From Micromonospora siamensis (GTDB lineage: Bacteria; Actinomycetota; Actinomycetes; Mycobacteriales; Micromonosporaceae): DNA of 64,000 bases. A model generated the notes under the pieces. The model worked only from the letters and a program-made list of their open reading frames with translations, searched no databases and was not told where the DNA came from. Both the position numbers and the translations under genes were made by a program. Positions 1 through 7,093 of the stretch are shown one piece after another; position 1 is the first letter of the stretch; every line of letters starts with the position of its first letter. Where the stretch lies: positions 4,092,001 through 4,156,000 of the forward strand of contig NZ_LT607751.1 of assembly GCF_900090305.1 (NCBI RefSeq). Direction: 5' to 3'.

Positions 1-1
1 G

Positions 2-433
2 ACCGGCGACTACGTCGCCGAGACCAAGGTGACCCTGGACCTCGGCGAGGAGACGGTCCGCAACTTCCAGCAGGCCGGCATGGTCGCGTACGTCGACGAC
101 GACCGGTTCGCCCGGCTGTCCCAGGTGGCCATCTGGAACACCCGGCAGGTCGAGTACGGCTACGAGCTGCCCTTCGCCGGCCAGCCGGTGTACGGCGGCA
201 ACATCGTCGGCCCGCCGGCGACGACCACCTGGCTGCGGCTCGCGCACCACGTCGACCCGGCCACCGGGGAGCACGAGTTCCGGGCCGGCTCCAGCCGGGA
301 CGGGGTGACGTGGACCTGGGGCGGGGTGTGGACCTTCCCGGCCGGGACCACGCCGAGGATCGGCCTGGTGGCACACGGCGGGTCCGAGCCGCCGGTGACC
401 GCCGAGTTCGACTACCTGCGCTTCTACCGCTGA
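2..433 (+). CDS. C-terminal fragment, concanavalin-like (GH43-tail/DUF1349) protein
   Basis: The window opens inside this gene; the last 143 codons are present and the frame is open from base 2. The visible part reads as a beta-sandwich: aromatic-rich alternating strands, a MVAYVDDDRF segment, WLRLAHHVD, a GSSRDGVTWTW turn and the closing strand AEFDYLRFYR. Such modules form the C-terminal concanavalin A-like domain of GH43 beta-xylosidases and of DUF1349 proteins, where they shape or bind the carbohydrate site. Catalytic residues and any signal peptide would lie outside the window, so the enzyme itself cannot be named. It ends 20 bases before the convergent gene at 454. Confidence 0.6.
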   Translation, partial: TGDYVAETKVTLDLGEETVRNFQQAGMVAYVDDDRFARLSQVAIWNTRQVEYGYELPFAGQPVYGGNIVGPPATTTWLRLAHHVDPATGEHEFRAGSSRDGVTWTWGGVWTFPAGTTPRIGLVAHGGSEPPVTAEFDYLRFYR

Positions 434-453
434 CCCGACCGGCGCCGCCCACC

Positions 454-990
454 TCACCCGGTGGGCGGCACCGGCGTGTCGGCGTCCAGGGCGGTCACCG
501 TGCGGGACTCACCGTCGTAGCTGCGCGCCGCCACGAACTCCCCCGCCGGGCGGTCCACGCACACCACCGCCCGGGCCCGCCGCCGGTCGGCGTCCCGGAA
601 CCGCAGCGCCAGGCTCAGGTGCGGCACCCACCGTCCGGGACGGTGCCACGGATTCGCCCCCTCGGCATCGCCGAGCACGTCCCAGACCGCGGCGTGCAAC
701 GCCACCAGCTCCGGGGTCGGACGCACCAGCCACACCAGCGGCGCGCTGCCGTCGAGCACCTCCACCCGGTCGAGCCGGACCGGGACCGGCAGCGCCGCGG
801 CGCAGAGATCGACCAGGCGCTCCCGCGCCCCGGGCGGGAACGCGTCGACCGCGGCGAGGGTCAGGTGCGGCCGGTTGGTGGGGTGGACGTTGCGGGCCAG
901 GCTGGGCAGCCCGGCCTCGGCCAGCCGCGTCCAGGCCGCGCGTACCCCGTCCTCCAGCGGCGCCGAGCAGAGCAGTTCGACCGTACGCAC
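454..990 (-). CDS. 2H phosphoesterase (2'-5' RNA ligase-like)
   Basis: A 178-residue protein with the two H-x-T/S-x signatures that define the 2H phosphoesterase family: H-L-T-L at residues 42-45 and H-L-S-L at 124-127. Members (ThpR/LigT type) open or close 2'-5' or cyclic phosphate linkages in RNA or nucleotides. The GTG start at 990 is chosen because a TACCCT -10 box lies 6 bases upstream, which suggests a leaderless transcript, and because the residues upstream of it are low-complexity. It is divergent from the deaminase gene at 1048. The substrate is unknown. Confidence 0.75.
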   Translation of the reverse strand: MRTVELLCSAPLEDGVRAAWTRLAEAGLPSLARNVHPTNRPHLTLAAVDAFPPGARERLVDLCAAALPVPVRLDRVEVLDGSAPLVWLVRPTPELVALHAAVWDVLGDAEGANPWHRPGRWVPHLSLALRFRDADRRRARAVVCVDRPAGEFVAARSYDGESRTVTALDADTPVPPTG

Positions 991-996
991 GCCGTC

Positions 997-1002
997 AGGG
1001 TA
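997..1002 (-). promoter_or_regulatory. -10 box (TACCCT) of the 2H phosphoesterase gene
   Basis: TACCCT on the minus strand is followed by 6 bases and the GTG start at 990, the spacing expected for a leaderless transcript. Confidence 0.4.
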
Positions 1003-1047
1003 GACCGGCCCGGTGTGGCGGACGGTCCGACGGGGAACCGCAGCGGG

Positions 1048-1482
1048 ATGAGCATGCTGAACACCGACGACGAACGACACCTGCGCCGGGCGGTGGCGCT
1101 GGCCGGCGTGGCCAGGGCGGCCGGTGACGGGCCGTTCGGGTCGCTGCTGGTGGCCGCCGACGGGCGGGTGCTCGCCGAGGAGGTCAACACCGAACGGACC
1201 GACCGGGACGTCACCGCCCACCCGGAGCTGAAGCTGGCCCGCTGGGCGGCCCGCGAGCTGGACCGCAACGCAGCGGCCGCGACCACCATGTACACCAGCT
1301 GCCAGCCGTGCCCGATGTGTGCGTTCGCGATCGACCGCTCCGGCCTCGGCCGGGTGGTGTACGCGCTCAGCGCCGACCAGCTGGTGACCCTGCGCCCCTC
1401 GGCGGCTCCGGTGCCGCCCCGGGTGACCTACCTGGGGCCGGCGTTGCTCGACGAGGCGCGGGTGCCGGTCGAGGAGTTCTGA
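1048..1482 (+). CDS. Nucleoside/deoxycytidylate deaminase-family protein
   Basis: A 144-residue zinc deaminase of the cytidine/guanine/tRNA-adenosine deaminase fold. The second zinc motif is classical, P-C-P-M-C at residues 87-91. The first motif reads H-P-E (58-60) where most relatives have H-A-E or C-A-E; the zinc ligand H58 and the proton-shuttle E60 are retained. The likely role is hydrolytic deamination of a free base or nucleoside; guanine deaminase-like enzymes have a similar length. ATG at 1048 is used; ATG at 1054 is a possible alternative. It stops 3 bases before the end of the convergent response-regulator gene. Confidence 0.75.
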   Translation: MSMLNTDDERHLRRAVALAGVARAAGDGPFGSLLVAADGRVLAEEVNTERTDRDVTAHPELKLARWAARELDRNAAAATTMYTSCQPCPMCAFAIDRSGLGRVVYALSADQLVTLRPSAAPVPPRVTYLGPALLDEARVPVEEF

Positions 1483-1485
1483 CCC

Positions 1486-2091
1486 CTACAGCCAGCCCGC
1501 GTCGCGGGCGATCCGGACCGCCTCGGCCCGGTCGGCGGCGCCGAGCTTCTGCACCCCGGCGGTCAGGTAGTTGCGCACCGTCCCCGGCGACAGGTGGGTA
1601 CGCCGGGCGATCACCGCGACCGGGGTGCCGTACTCGGCCAGCCGCAGGGTCTCCAGCTCCCGCGGGGTCAGCGGGCACTCGGGCAGGGTCAGCGCGTCGG
1701 CGGCGAGCGCCGGGTCGACGTACCGGCCGCCGCCGTGCACCCGGCGGATCACGTCGGCGAGGGCCCCGCCGGGCGCACCCTTGGGCAGGAAGCCCCGGGC
1801 GCCGGCGGTGAGCGCCTGGCGCAGGTGCCCGGGGCGGCCGTGGCCGGTGAGGATCACCACCGCGCACGCCGGCAGCGCCCGGGCCAGCTCGGCGGCGAGC
1901 TCGATCCCGCCGGGCGGTGGCATCTCCAGGTCCACCACGGCCACGTCCGGCCGGTGGGCCAGCACGGCGTCGACCGCCTCCCGCCCGGTCGCGGCCTGGG
2001 CCACGACCGTCAGGTCCGGCTCCAGGTCGAGCAGGGCGCCGAGGGCGGTACGGATCAGCTCCTCGTCGTCGGCGAGCAGGACCCGGATCAC
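1486..2091 (-). CDS. NarL/LuxR-family response regulator
   Basis: A 201-residue response regulator. The receiver domain has the acidic pocket D8-D9, the phosphoacceptor D54 (VVDLEMP) and K104 (FLPKG). The C-terminal part, about residues 140-195, is a LuxR-type helix-turn-helix with LTPRELETLRL and THLSPGTVRNYLTAGVQKL. The GTG start at 2091 overlaps the TGA stop of the kinase gene as GTGA, which implies translational coupling. It forms a two-component pair with the kinase immediately upstream; the regulon is unknown. Confidence 0.9.
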   Translation of the reverse strand: MIRVLLADDEELIRTALGALLDLEPDLTVVAQAATGREAVDAVLAHRPDVAVVDLEMPPPGGIELAAELARALPACAVVILTGHGRPGHLRQALTAGARGFLPKGAPGGALADVIRRVHGGGRYVDPALAADALTLPECPLTPRELETLRLAEYGTPVAVIARRTHLSPGTVRNYLTAGVQKLGAADRAEAVRIARDAGWL

Positions 2092-3242
2092 GGCCGCACC
2101 GGCACGGTGGCCCGCAGGACGAACTCGTCGCCGTCCCGCCCGGTGTGCAGGGTGCCGCCGGCCACGGCGAGGCGTTCGGCCAGCCCGCGCAGCCCGTTGC
2201 TGTGCCCGTCCGGTCCGCCGGCCACGGCGCCGTCGTTGCGTACCGTCATGGTGGCCATCTCGTCCTCCCGGGTGACCTCGATCCGGCACCAGCCGGCCCG
2301 GCTGTGCCGCAGCACGTTGGTGCCCGCCTCGCGCAGCACCGCGGCCAGGTCACCGGCCGCGGGCGCCGGCAGCGCGCCGGACGGCGGTACGACGGTGCAG
2401 CGCACCCCGCAGGAGCGCAGCACGTCGGCGACCGCGGCGAGCTGCTCGGTCAGGTCGACGGTGCGGTACCCGTGCACCGCGGCGCGGACCCGGTGCAGCG
2501 CGGTCCCGGCGAGCCGGCGTACCTCGTCGGCCTCCCGGCCGGCGCGGCCGGCGTCGACGGGCGCCAGGCGGGCGGCGAGCTCGGCCTTCAGCGCGATCAC
2601 TGTCAGGTCGTGCCCGAGCAGGTCGTGCACGTCGCGGGCGAAGCGCAGCCGTTCCTCGGCGGCGGCCAGCCGGGCCTGAGCCCGCTGGCCCTGCCGGGCC
2701 TCGACGAGCAGGTCCCAGAACCAGACCTGCATCCGGTTGACCGCGGCGATGCCCGCCCCGATCCCGCCGGTGATGACCAGGTGGTCGAGGACCGAACCCC
2801 CGGTCCACCGGGCCACCGCCGCCGAGACCGCGACCACCACCGCCGACGCGCCGAGGGCGGCCGGGGTGGCCAGCAGCAGGGGCGCCATGCCGACCAGGGT
2901 GGCGCCCAGCCAGGCCCAGGTGGGCCAGGCGCCGGCGGCGACCGGACCGGCCAGCGGCACGCTGAGCACCGCGACGGCGAGCAGGCCGGCCTGGAATCGG
3001 CGCCGCCACGGAGACGCCAGCCACGGGGTGACCGCCGCGTAGAGCACGGCCGTCTGCGCGACGGTGAAGGCGAGCAGGGCCACCGCGCCGAGGGCGACCC
3101 GGGTCTGGTCCGGCTCGCGGGCCAGCCCGACGCCGGGCAGGGCGAGGCTGGCCCAGACGCCGGCGACCAGTGCGGCCAGGGTGACCTGCCGGGCCCGGCG
3201 CAGCCGGCGGTCCGCACCGGAGCGCACCGACTCGACCGCCAT
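2088..3242 (-). CDS. Sensor histidine kinase, NarL-partner type (HisKA_3)
   Basis: A 384-residue membrane kinase. Residues about 15-165 contain several hydrophobic helices and serve as the sensor. The dimerisation/phosphoacceptor helix carries H206 in DVHDLLGHDLTVIALKAEL, the HisKA_3 pattern. The ATPase domain has an N-box (REAGTNVLRHS) and a G-box (SNGLRGLAERL). It is the first gene of a two-gene operon with the response regulator, which it overlaps by 4 bases. A TAGGAT box 8 bases before the ATG suggests leaderless transcription. The layout resembles DesK-like kinases; the stimulus is unknown. Confidence 0.9.
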   Translation of the reverse strand: MAVESVRSGADRRLRRARQVTLAALVAGVWASLALPGVGLAREPDQTRVALGAVALLAFTVAQTAVLYAAVTPWLASPWRRRFQAGLLAVAVLSVPLAGPVAAGAWPTWAWLGATLVGMAPLLLATPAALGASAVVVAVSAAVARWTGGSVLDHLVITGGIGAGIAAVNRMQVWFWDLLVEARQGQRAQARLAAAEERLRFARDVHDLLGHDLTVIALKAELAARLAPVDAGRAGREADEVRRLAGTALHRVRAAVHGYRTVDLTEQLAAVADVLRSCGVRCTVVPPSGALPAPAAGDLAAVLREAGTNVLRHSRAGWCRIEVTREDEMATMTVRNDGAVAGGPDGHSNGLRGLAERLAVAGGTLHTGRDGDEFVLRATVPVRP

Positions 3243-3250
3243 GTCCGCCG

Positions 3251-3256
3251 ATCCTA
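3251..3256 (-). promoter_or_regulatory. -10 box (TAGGAT) of the two-component operon
   Basis: TAGGAT on the minus strand lies 8 bases before the kinase ATG at 3242, consistent with a leaderless start. Confidence 0.45.
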
Positions 3257-3376
3257 GGGGCAGGTCGCACCCGGTTCACCCGTGCGGGATGTCACGGGCG
3301 GACCGTGAATTCCACCCGGCGGTTCGCTGACGATCGGCATCTGGGCGGGCACCCCCGGGCGGGCGACGCTGAGGGC

Positions 3377-4276
3377 ATGTCACCTACCGCTCCGGTCCCC
3401 GCCCCCATCGAACCCGTCACCGGCCCCGACGCCCGCACAGCCGATCTCGCCCCGGGCGGCGCGTCTCCGCCGACCGGCGCCGGCACCCGCCGACGGCTGC
3501 TGCGGCATCTCGCCGAGATGACCGTGGCCATGATCGCCGGCATGGTCCTGCTCGGTCCGGTCCGTCAGCTGCTCGCCGGGGCCCTCGGCCTGGCGGCGAC
3601 GCTGGACCGGCCCGCCGTCACCCCGTTCGCCATGGCCACCGACATGGCGGTGGGCATGGCGGTGTGGATGTGGCACCGCGGCCACGGCGCCCGGGCCACC
3701 GCCGAGATGGTGGCGGCCATGTACGTGCCGTTCCTGCTCCTGCTGGTGCCGCTCGCCGCCGGCCTGCTCGACGCGGACGCGCTGATGCTCGGCGGGCACC
3801 TGCTGATGCTGCCGGCGATGGCGGTGGTGGCCGTCCGGCACCGGCACGAGCACCCGGCCCCGCCCCGCCGGCACCCGGCGGTCGCCGCCCTGGTCGCCCG
3901 CTGGCCGGCCGCGCTGGCGCTGCTGATCACCGCCGACCAGTGGTTCGCGCCGAGCGTCCTGCCGGCGGCCAGCCTGCTGGTGCTGCCGGCGGGCTACCTG
4001 ACCATCGGCACGGTACGCCGGCAGTGGCGGACGCCGGGGGCGCTGCGGACGCAGTTCCTCGGGCTGGTGGTCTGGTCCGGGCTCGCCGGGTTGGCGCTGG
4101 CCGTCGGCGGGGACACCGCCGGCTGGCTGGTCGCCGGGGGCTGGTTCGCCCACGCCGGCTGGGACCTGTGGCACCACCGCGCCGACCGGGTGGTGCCGCG
4201 CGGGTACAGCCAGTTCTGTGGCGTGCTGGACCTCGTGTTCGGGGTGACCATCGCGCTGGCCCTGCTCGCCGGGTGA
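3377..4276 (+). CDS. Integral membrane protein of unknown function
   Basis: A 299-residue protein with a proline/alanine-rich N-terminal tail of about 45 residues followed by seven or eight hydrophobic helices. The first half is unusually rich in methionine (AEMTVAMIAGMVLL, MAMDMAVGMAVWM-like stretches). Histidine clusters occur at VRHRHEH and in the C-terminal HAGWDLWHHR segment, which could bind metal or haem, but this is only inference. I do not recognise a named family with confidence. ATG at 3377 is preferred over an in-frame ATG at 3305 because the extra residues are not membrane-like and lie in the promoter region. A hairpin terminator follows. Confidence 0.7.
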   Translation: MSPTAPVPAPIEPVTGPDARTADLAPGGASPPTGAGTRRRLLRHLAEMTVAMIAGMVLLGPVRQLLAGALGLAATLDRPAVTPFAMATDMAVGMAVWMWHRGHGARATAEMVAAMYVPFLLLLVPLAAGLLDADALMLGGHLLMLPAMAVVAVRHRHEHPAPPRRHPAVAALVARWPAALALLITADQWFAPSVLPAASLLVLPAGYLTIGTVRRQWRTPGALRTQFLGLVVWSGLAGLALAVGGDTAGWLVAGGWFAHAGWDLWHHRADRVVPRGYSQFCGVLDLVFGVTIALALLAG

Positions 4277-4304
4277 GGCCCGGACGTGTCGCGCGCGACG
4301 GTTG

Positions 4305-4333
4305 TGCCGGTCGGCGGAACGCGCCGACCGGCA
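4305..4333 (+). terminator. Intergenic hairpin
   Basis: TGCCGGTCGGCG and CGCCGACCGGCA form a perfect 12-bp stem with a 5-base loop between the membrane-protein and helicase genes. No clear T-run follows, so it may act as a terminator or as part of the helicase leader. Confidence 0.5.
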
Positions 4334-4351
4334 TGATGAAAAGCTTTGCCC

Positions 4352-6121
4352 ATGAGTTCCGCACCCGTACCGACCGACCCCACCCCCGCCGACCCCGACG
4401 AGGCGACCGCCTTCGCGGACCTCGGCCTGCGGGCCGAGCTGCTCGGCGCGCTCAGCGCCCTGGGCTACGAGGAGCCGACCCCGATCCAGCGGGAGGCGAT
4501 TCCCACGCTGCTCAGCGGCCGGGACCTGCTCGGCCAGGCGGCGACCGGTACGGGCAAGACCGCCGCGTTCGCGTTGCCGCTGTTGCAGCGGATGCCCGAC
4601 GACCGGCCCGGCGGTGAGCCGCTGGCCCTGGTGCTGGTGCCCACCCGGGAGCTGGCGGTGCAGGTCTCCGAGGCCTTCCACCGGTACGGCAAGGACCTGG
4701 GCGCCCGGGTGCTGCCGATCTACGGCGGGCAGCCGATCGGCCGGCAGTTGCGCGCGCTGGACATGGGCGTGGACGTGGTGGTGGCCACGCCGGGCCGGGC
4801 CCTGGACCACATCGCCCGGGGCACCCTGCGGCTGGGCAACCTGGCCACGGTGGTGCTGGACGAGGCCGACGAGATGCTCGACATGGGCTTCGCCGAGGAC
4901 ATCGAGGCGATCCTGGAGCACGCGCCGGAGCAGCGGCAGACGGTGCTCTTCTCGGCCACCATGCCGGCCCGCATCGACGGGCTGGCCCGCAAGCACCTGA
5001 CCGATCCGGTGCGGATCCAGATCGGGCGGGAGCAGCCGGTCGCCGGGGAGGCGCCCCGGGTGCGGCAGAGCGCGTACATCGTCGCCCGAGCGCACAAGCC
5101 GGCGGCGCTGGGCCGGGTGCTCGACGTCGAGTCCCCCACCGCGGCGATCGTCTTCTGCCGCAGCCGGGAGGAGGTGGACCGGCTCACCGAGACGATGAAC
5201 GGCCGGGGTTACCGGGCCGAGGCGCTGCACGGCGGGATGAGCCAGGAGCAGCGCGACCGGGTGATGGGGCGGCTGCGGTCCGGCACGGCGGACCTGCTGG
5301 TGGCGACCGACGTGGCCGCCCGTGGCCTGGACGTGGAGCAGCTCACCCACGTGGTGAACTACGACGTGCCGTCGGCCCCCGAGTCGTACGTCCACCGGAT
5401 CGGCCGGGTCGGCCGGGCGGGTCGGGAGGGCGTGGCGATCACCCTCGCCGAGCCGCGCGAGCACCGGATGCTCAAGACCATCGAGCGGGTGACCGGCCAG
5501 CGGATCGCCATCGACAAGATCCCCACGGTTGCCGACCTGCGGACCCGCCGGCTGGAGCTGACCCAGGCGGCGCTGCGGGAGTCGCTGCTGGAGGACGACC
5601 TGGAGCCGTTCCGGGTGATCGTGGAGACGCTCAGCGACGAGTTCGACATGATGGAGGTCGCGCTCGCGGCGGTGCGGCTGGCCCACGAGGCGACTCTCCC
5701 CGGCTCCGCCGACGAGGAGGAGGAAGAGATCCCGCAGGTCGCGGTCCGTCCGCAGCGGGAGAGCCGCCCGGGGTACGAGGGGCGCGGCGGCGACCGTCGC
5801 GGTGGCGGCGCCCGGCCGCGTACCGGCGGCACCACCCAGGTCTTCATCGGCCTGGGCCGGCGGGCCGGAGTCCGGCCGCAGGATCTGGTCGGGGCGATCA
5901 CCGGCGAGACCGGGATCAACGGCCGGGACATCGGCTCGATCGAGATCGCCGACCGGTTCTCGCTGGTGGAGGTGCCGGTGGGGGTGGCCGACGAGGTGAT
6001 CCAGGGGTTGCGGGGCAGCACGATCAAGGGGCGTAAGGCGACCGTGCGTCGGGACCGGGACGGCGACGACGGGGGCGGCGAGCGCCGCTACGGCTCCCGG
6101 GAGCGGCGGGACCGCCGTTGA
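4352..6121 (+). CDS. deaD: DEAD-box ATP-dependent RNA helicase
   Basis: A 589-residue DEAD-box helicase. Visible motifs, in order, are: Q motif (YEEPTPIQREAIP), Walker A (ATGTGKT), PTRELA, TPGR, D-E-A-D (VVLDEADEMLDMGF), SAT (FSATMP), TDVAARGLDV and HRIGRVGRAG. After the two RecA lobes come an acidic linker and a C-terminal RNA-binding domain of the DbpA/CsdA type (VFIGLGRRAGVRPQDLVGAI...), then a basic, Gly/Arg-rich tail. DeaD/CsdA proteins unwind structured RNA during ribosome assembly and cold growth. ATG at 4352 is used; a TTG two codons upstream is possible. The gene appears monocistronic. Confidence 0.95.
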   Translation: MSSAPVPTDPTPADPDEATAFADLGLRAELLGALSALGYEEPTPIQREAIPTLLSGRDLLGQAATGTGKTAAFALPLLQRMPDDRPGGEPLALVLVPTRELAVQVSEAFHRYGKDLGARVLPIYGGQPIGRQLRALDMGVDVVVATPGRALDHIARGTLRLGNLATVVLDEADEMLDMGFAEDIEAILEHAPEQRQTVLFSATMPARIDGLARKHLTDPVRIQIGREQPVAGEAPRVRQSAYIVARAHKPAALGRVLDVESPTAAIVFCRSREEVDRLTETMNGRGYRAEALHGGMSQEQRDRVMGRLRSGTADLLVATDVAARGLDVEQLTHVVNYDVPSAPESYVHRIGRVGRAGREGVAITLAEPREHRMLKTIERVTGQRIAIDKIPTVADLRTRRLELTQAALRESLLEDDLEPFRVIVETLSDEFDMMEVALAAVRLAHEATLPGSADEEEEEIPQVAVRPQRESRPGYEGRGGDRRGGGARPRTGGTTQVFIGLGRRAGVRPQDLVGAITGETGINGRDIGSIEIADRFSLVEVPVGVADEVIQGLRGSTIKGRKATVRRDRDGDDGGGERRYGSRERRDRR

Positions 6122-6230
6122 CCGGGGCGGGTCGGAACCCGTTTCGGCGCCGGTCGGGACCGCCGCCTCCGCGCCCGGCCTGAGCGGCACGGCGGGGCCG
6201 ACCCAACCGGGCCGCCCCGCCGCGAAGCGA

Positions 6231-6776
6231 TCAGCAGTTACGGATGTACCAGACCGGGTCCCAGTTGTACGTCCCCCGACCGACGGTCGTGAACGACTTC
6301 AGGGTGCCGCCGCTCTGGTTGTAGAAGTACACCCGGACGCCGCCGTACTGGTTGTTGTAGTAGTAGCCCGTGCCCTGCCAGTAGGAAAGCGCGTAACGGT
6401 TGCAGTAGTAGAGGTCGAAGACCTTCCAGGTACCCCTTGTCGGGTCCCACACCGAGGCACAGAAGTTTCCGTACGCACAGGAGACGGTCTGCGGGTTCGA
6501 GGTGTACCGGACGTTGGTCGCCGGGCTGATCGTGGGCGAGTATGCGGCCAAAACGGCCCCCACCTGCGCGCCGCCGGAGGCGGCCTGTTGACGGGGTGCG
6601 GCTACGGCCGCGGCCACGACGTGGCTGGTGGCGGCGTGGGTCTCGGTCGGTTGGGCGGCGGCCGGGGCGGCCACCGCGAGCATGCCGGCCATGGTCACGC
6701 CACCGAGCAGCGCGAGCAGCCGAGCCGACCTCCGGAAGGCCCGACGCGGGGTCCCGCGCGACGATTCAGCGGACAT
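6231..6776 (-). CDS. Small secreted cysteine-rich protein, peptidase-inhibitor I36-like
   Basis: A 181-residue secreted protein with a twin-arginine-like basic head, a hydrophobic core (ALLGGVTMAGMLAVA) and an AAPAAA-AQP cleavage region. After an Ala-rich linker the mature C-terminal part carries C-A-Y-G-N-F-C, a Tyr/Asn-rich middle (YYYNNQYGG) and a final RNC. The spacing resembles the small beta/gamma-crystallin-like fold of Streptomyces protease inhibitors (family I36), but the likeness is weak and the function is inferred. A second protein with the same plan is encoded at 55960. No operon partner is evident. Confidence 0.6.
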   Translation of the reverse strand: MSAESSRGTPRRAFRRSARLLALLGGVTMAGMLAVAAPAAAQPTETHAATSHVVAAAVAAPRQQAASGGAQVGAVLAAYSPTISPATNVRYTSNPQTVSCAYGNFCASVWDPTRGTWKVFDLYYCNRYALSYWQGTGYYYNNQYGGVRVYFYNQSGGTLKSFTTVGRGTYNWDPVWYIRNC

Positions 6777-7093
6777 GTGACGCTCCTTTCACAAACGGTC
6801 GTCTGCCGGCCGGCTGCGAGCAGATGCGTCGGCGGAGCCGGCCAATCGGAGCCTAGAACTCCCGCCCGATCGGCAGCCAGGCCGACATCTGTCATTTCGC
6901 AACCGACGCAAAAGGATCGCCGCAATGCGAATGGAGCCTCAAATTGTCTCGGCCTTTTTGTGAAATGTGAATGGGGCATCGACATTCATGGTCAGCCTAC
7001 TGGTTCCACACGGCTGCCGGACCGGCCGTCGCCGGTCCGGCAGCAGGACGACATCGGGCGGCCGACCCGTCGGGGTCGGCCGCCCGGGCGCCG
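6777..7093. other. Intergenic region between I36-like gene and lon
   Basis: A 317-base, comparatively AT-rich interval holding the upstream region of the 6231-6776 gene (near 6780-7000) and the terminator of lon (7056-7085). A short inverted repeat TGAATG-N9-CATTCA sits at 6968-6988 and could be an operator. I see no coding signal. Confidence 0.4.
7056..7085 (-). terminator. Hairpin terminator after lon
   Basis: GGGCGGCCGACCC and GGGTCGGCCGCCC form a perfect 13-bp stem with a 4-base loop just beyond the lon stop codon. Confidence 0.7.

Noticed and set aside
3380..6190. Very long open frame antisense to the membrane-protein and helicase genes
   Set aside because: It mirrors third-position GC bias of the sense genes, is rich in His/Arg/Gln/Pro and lacks any domain. 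The same applies to the long frames over 6971-9457 and 21387-25763.
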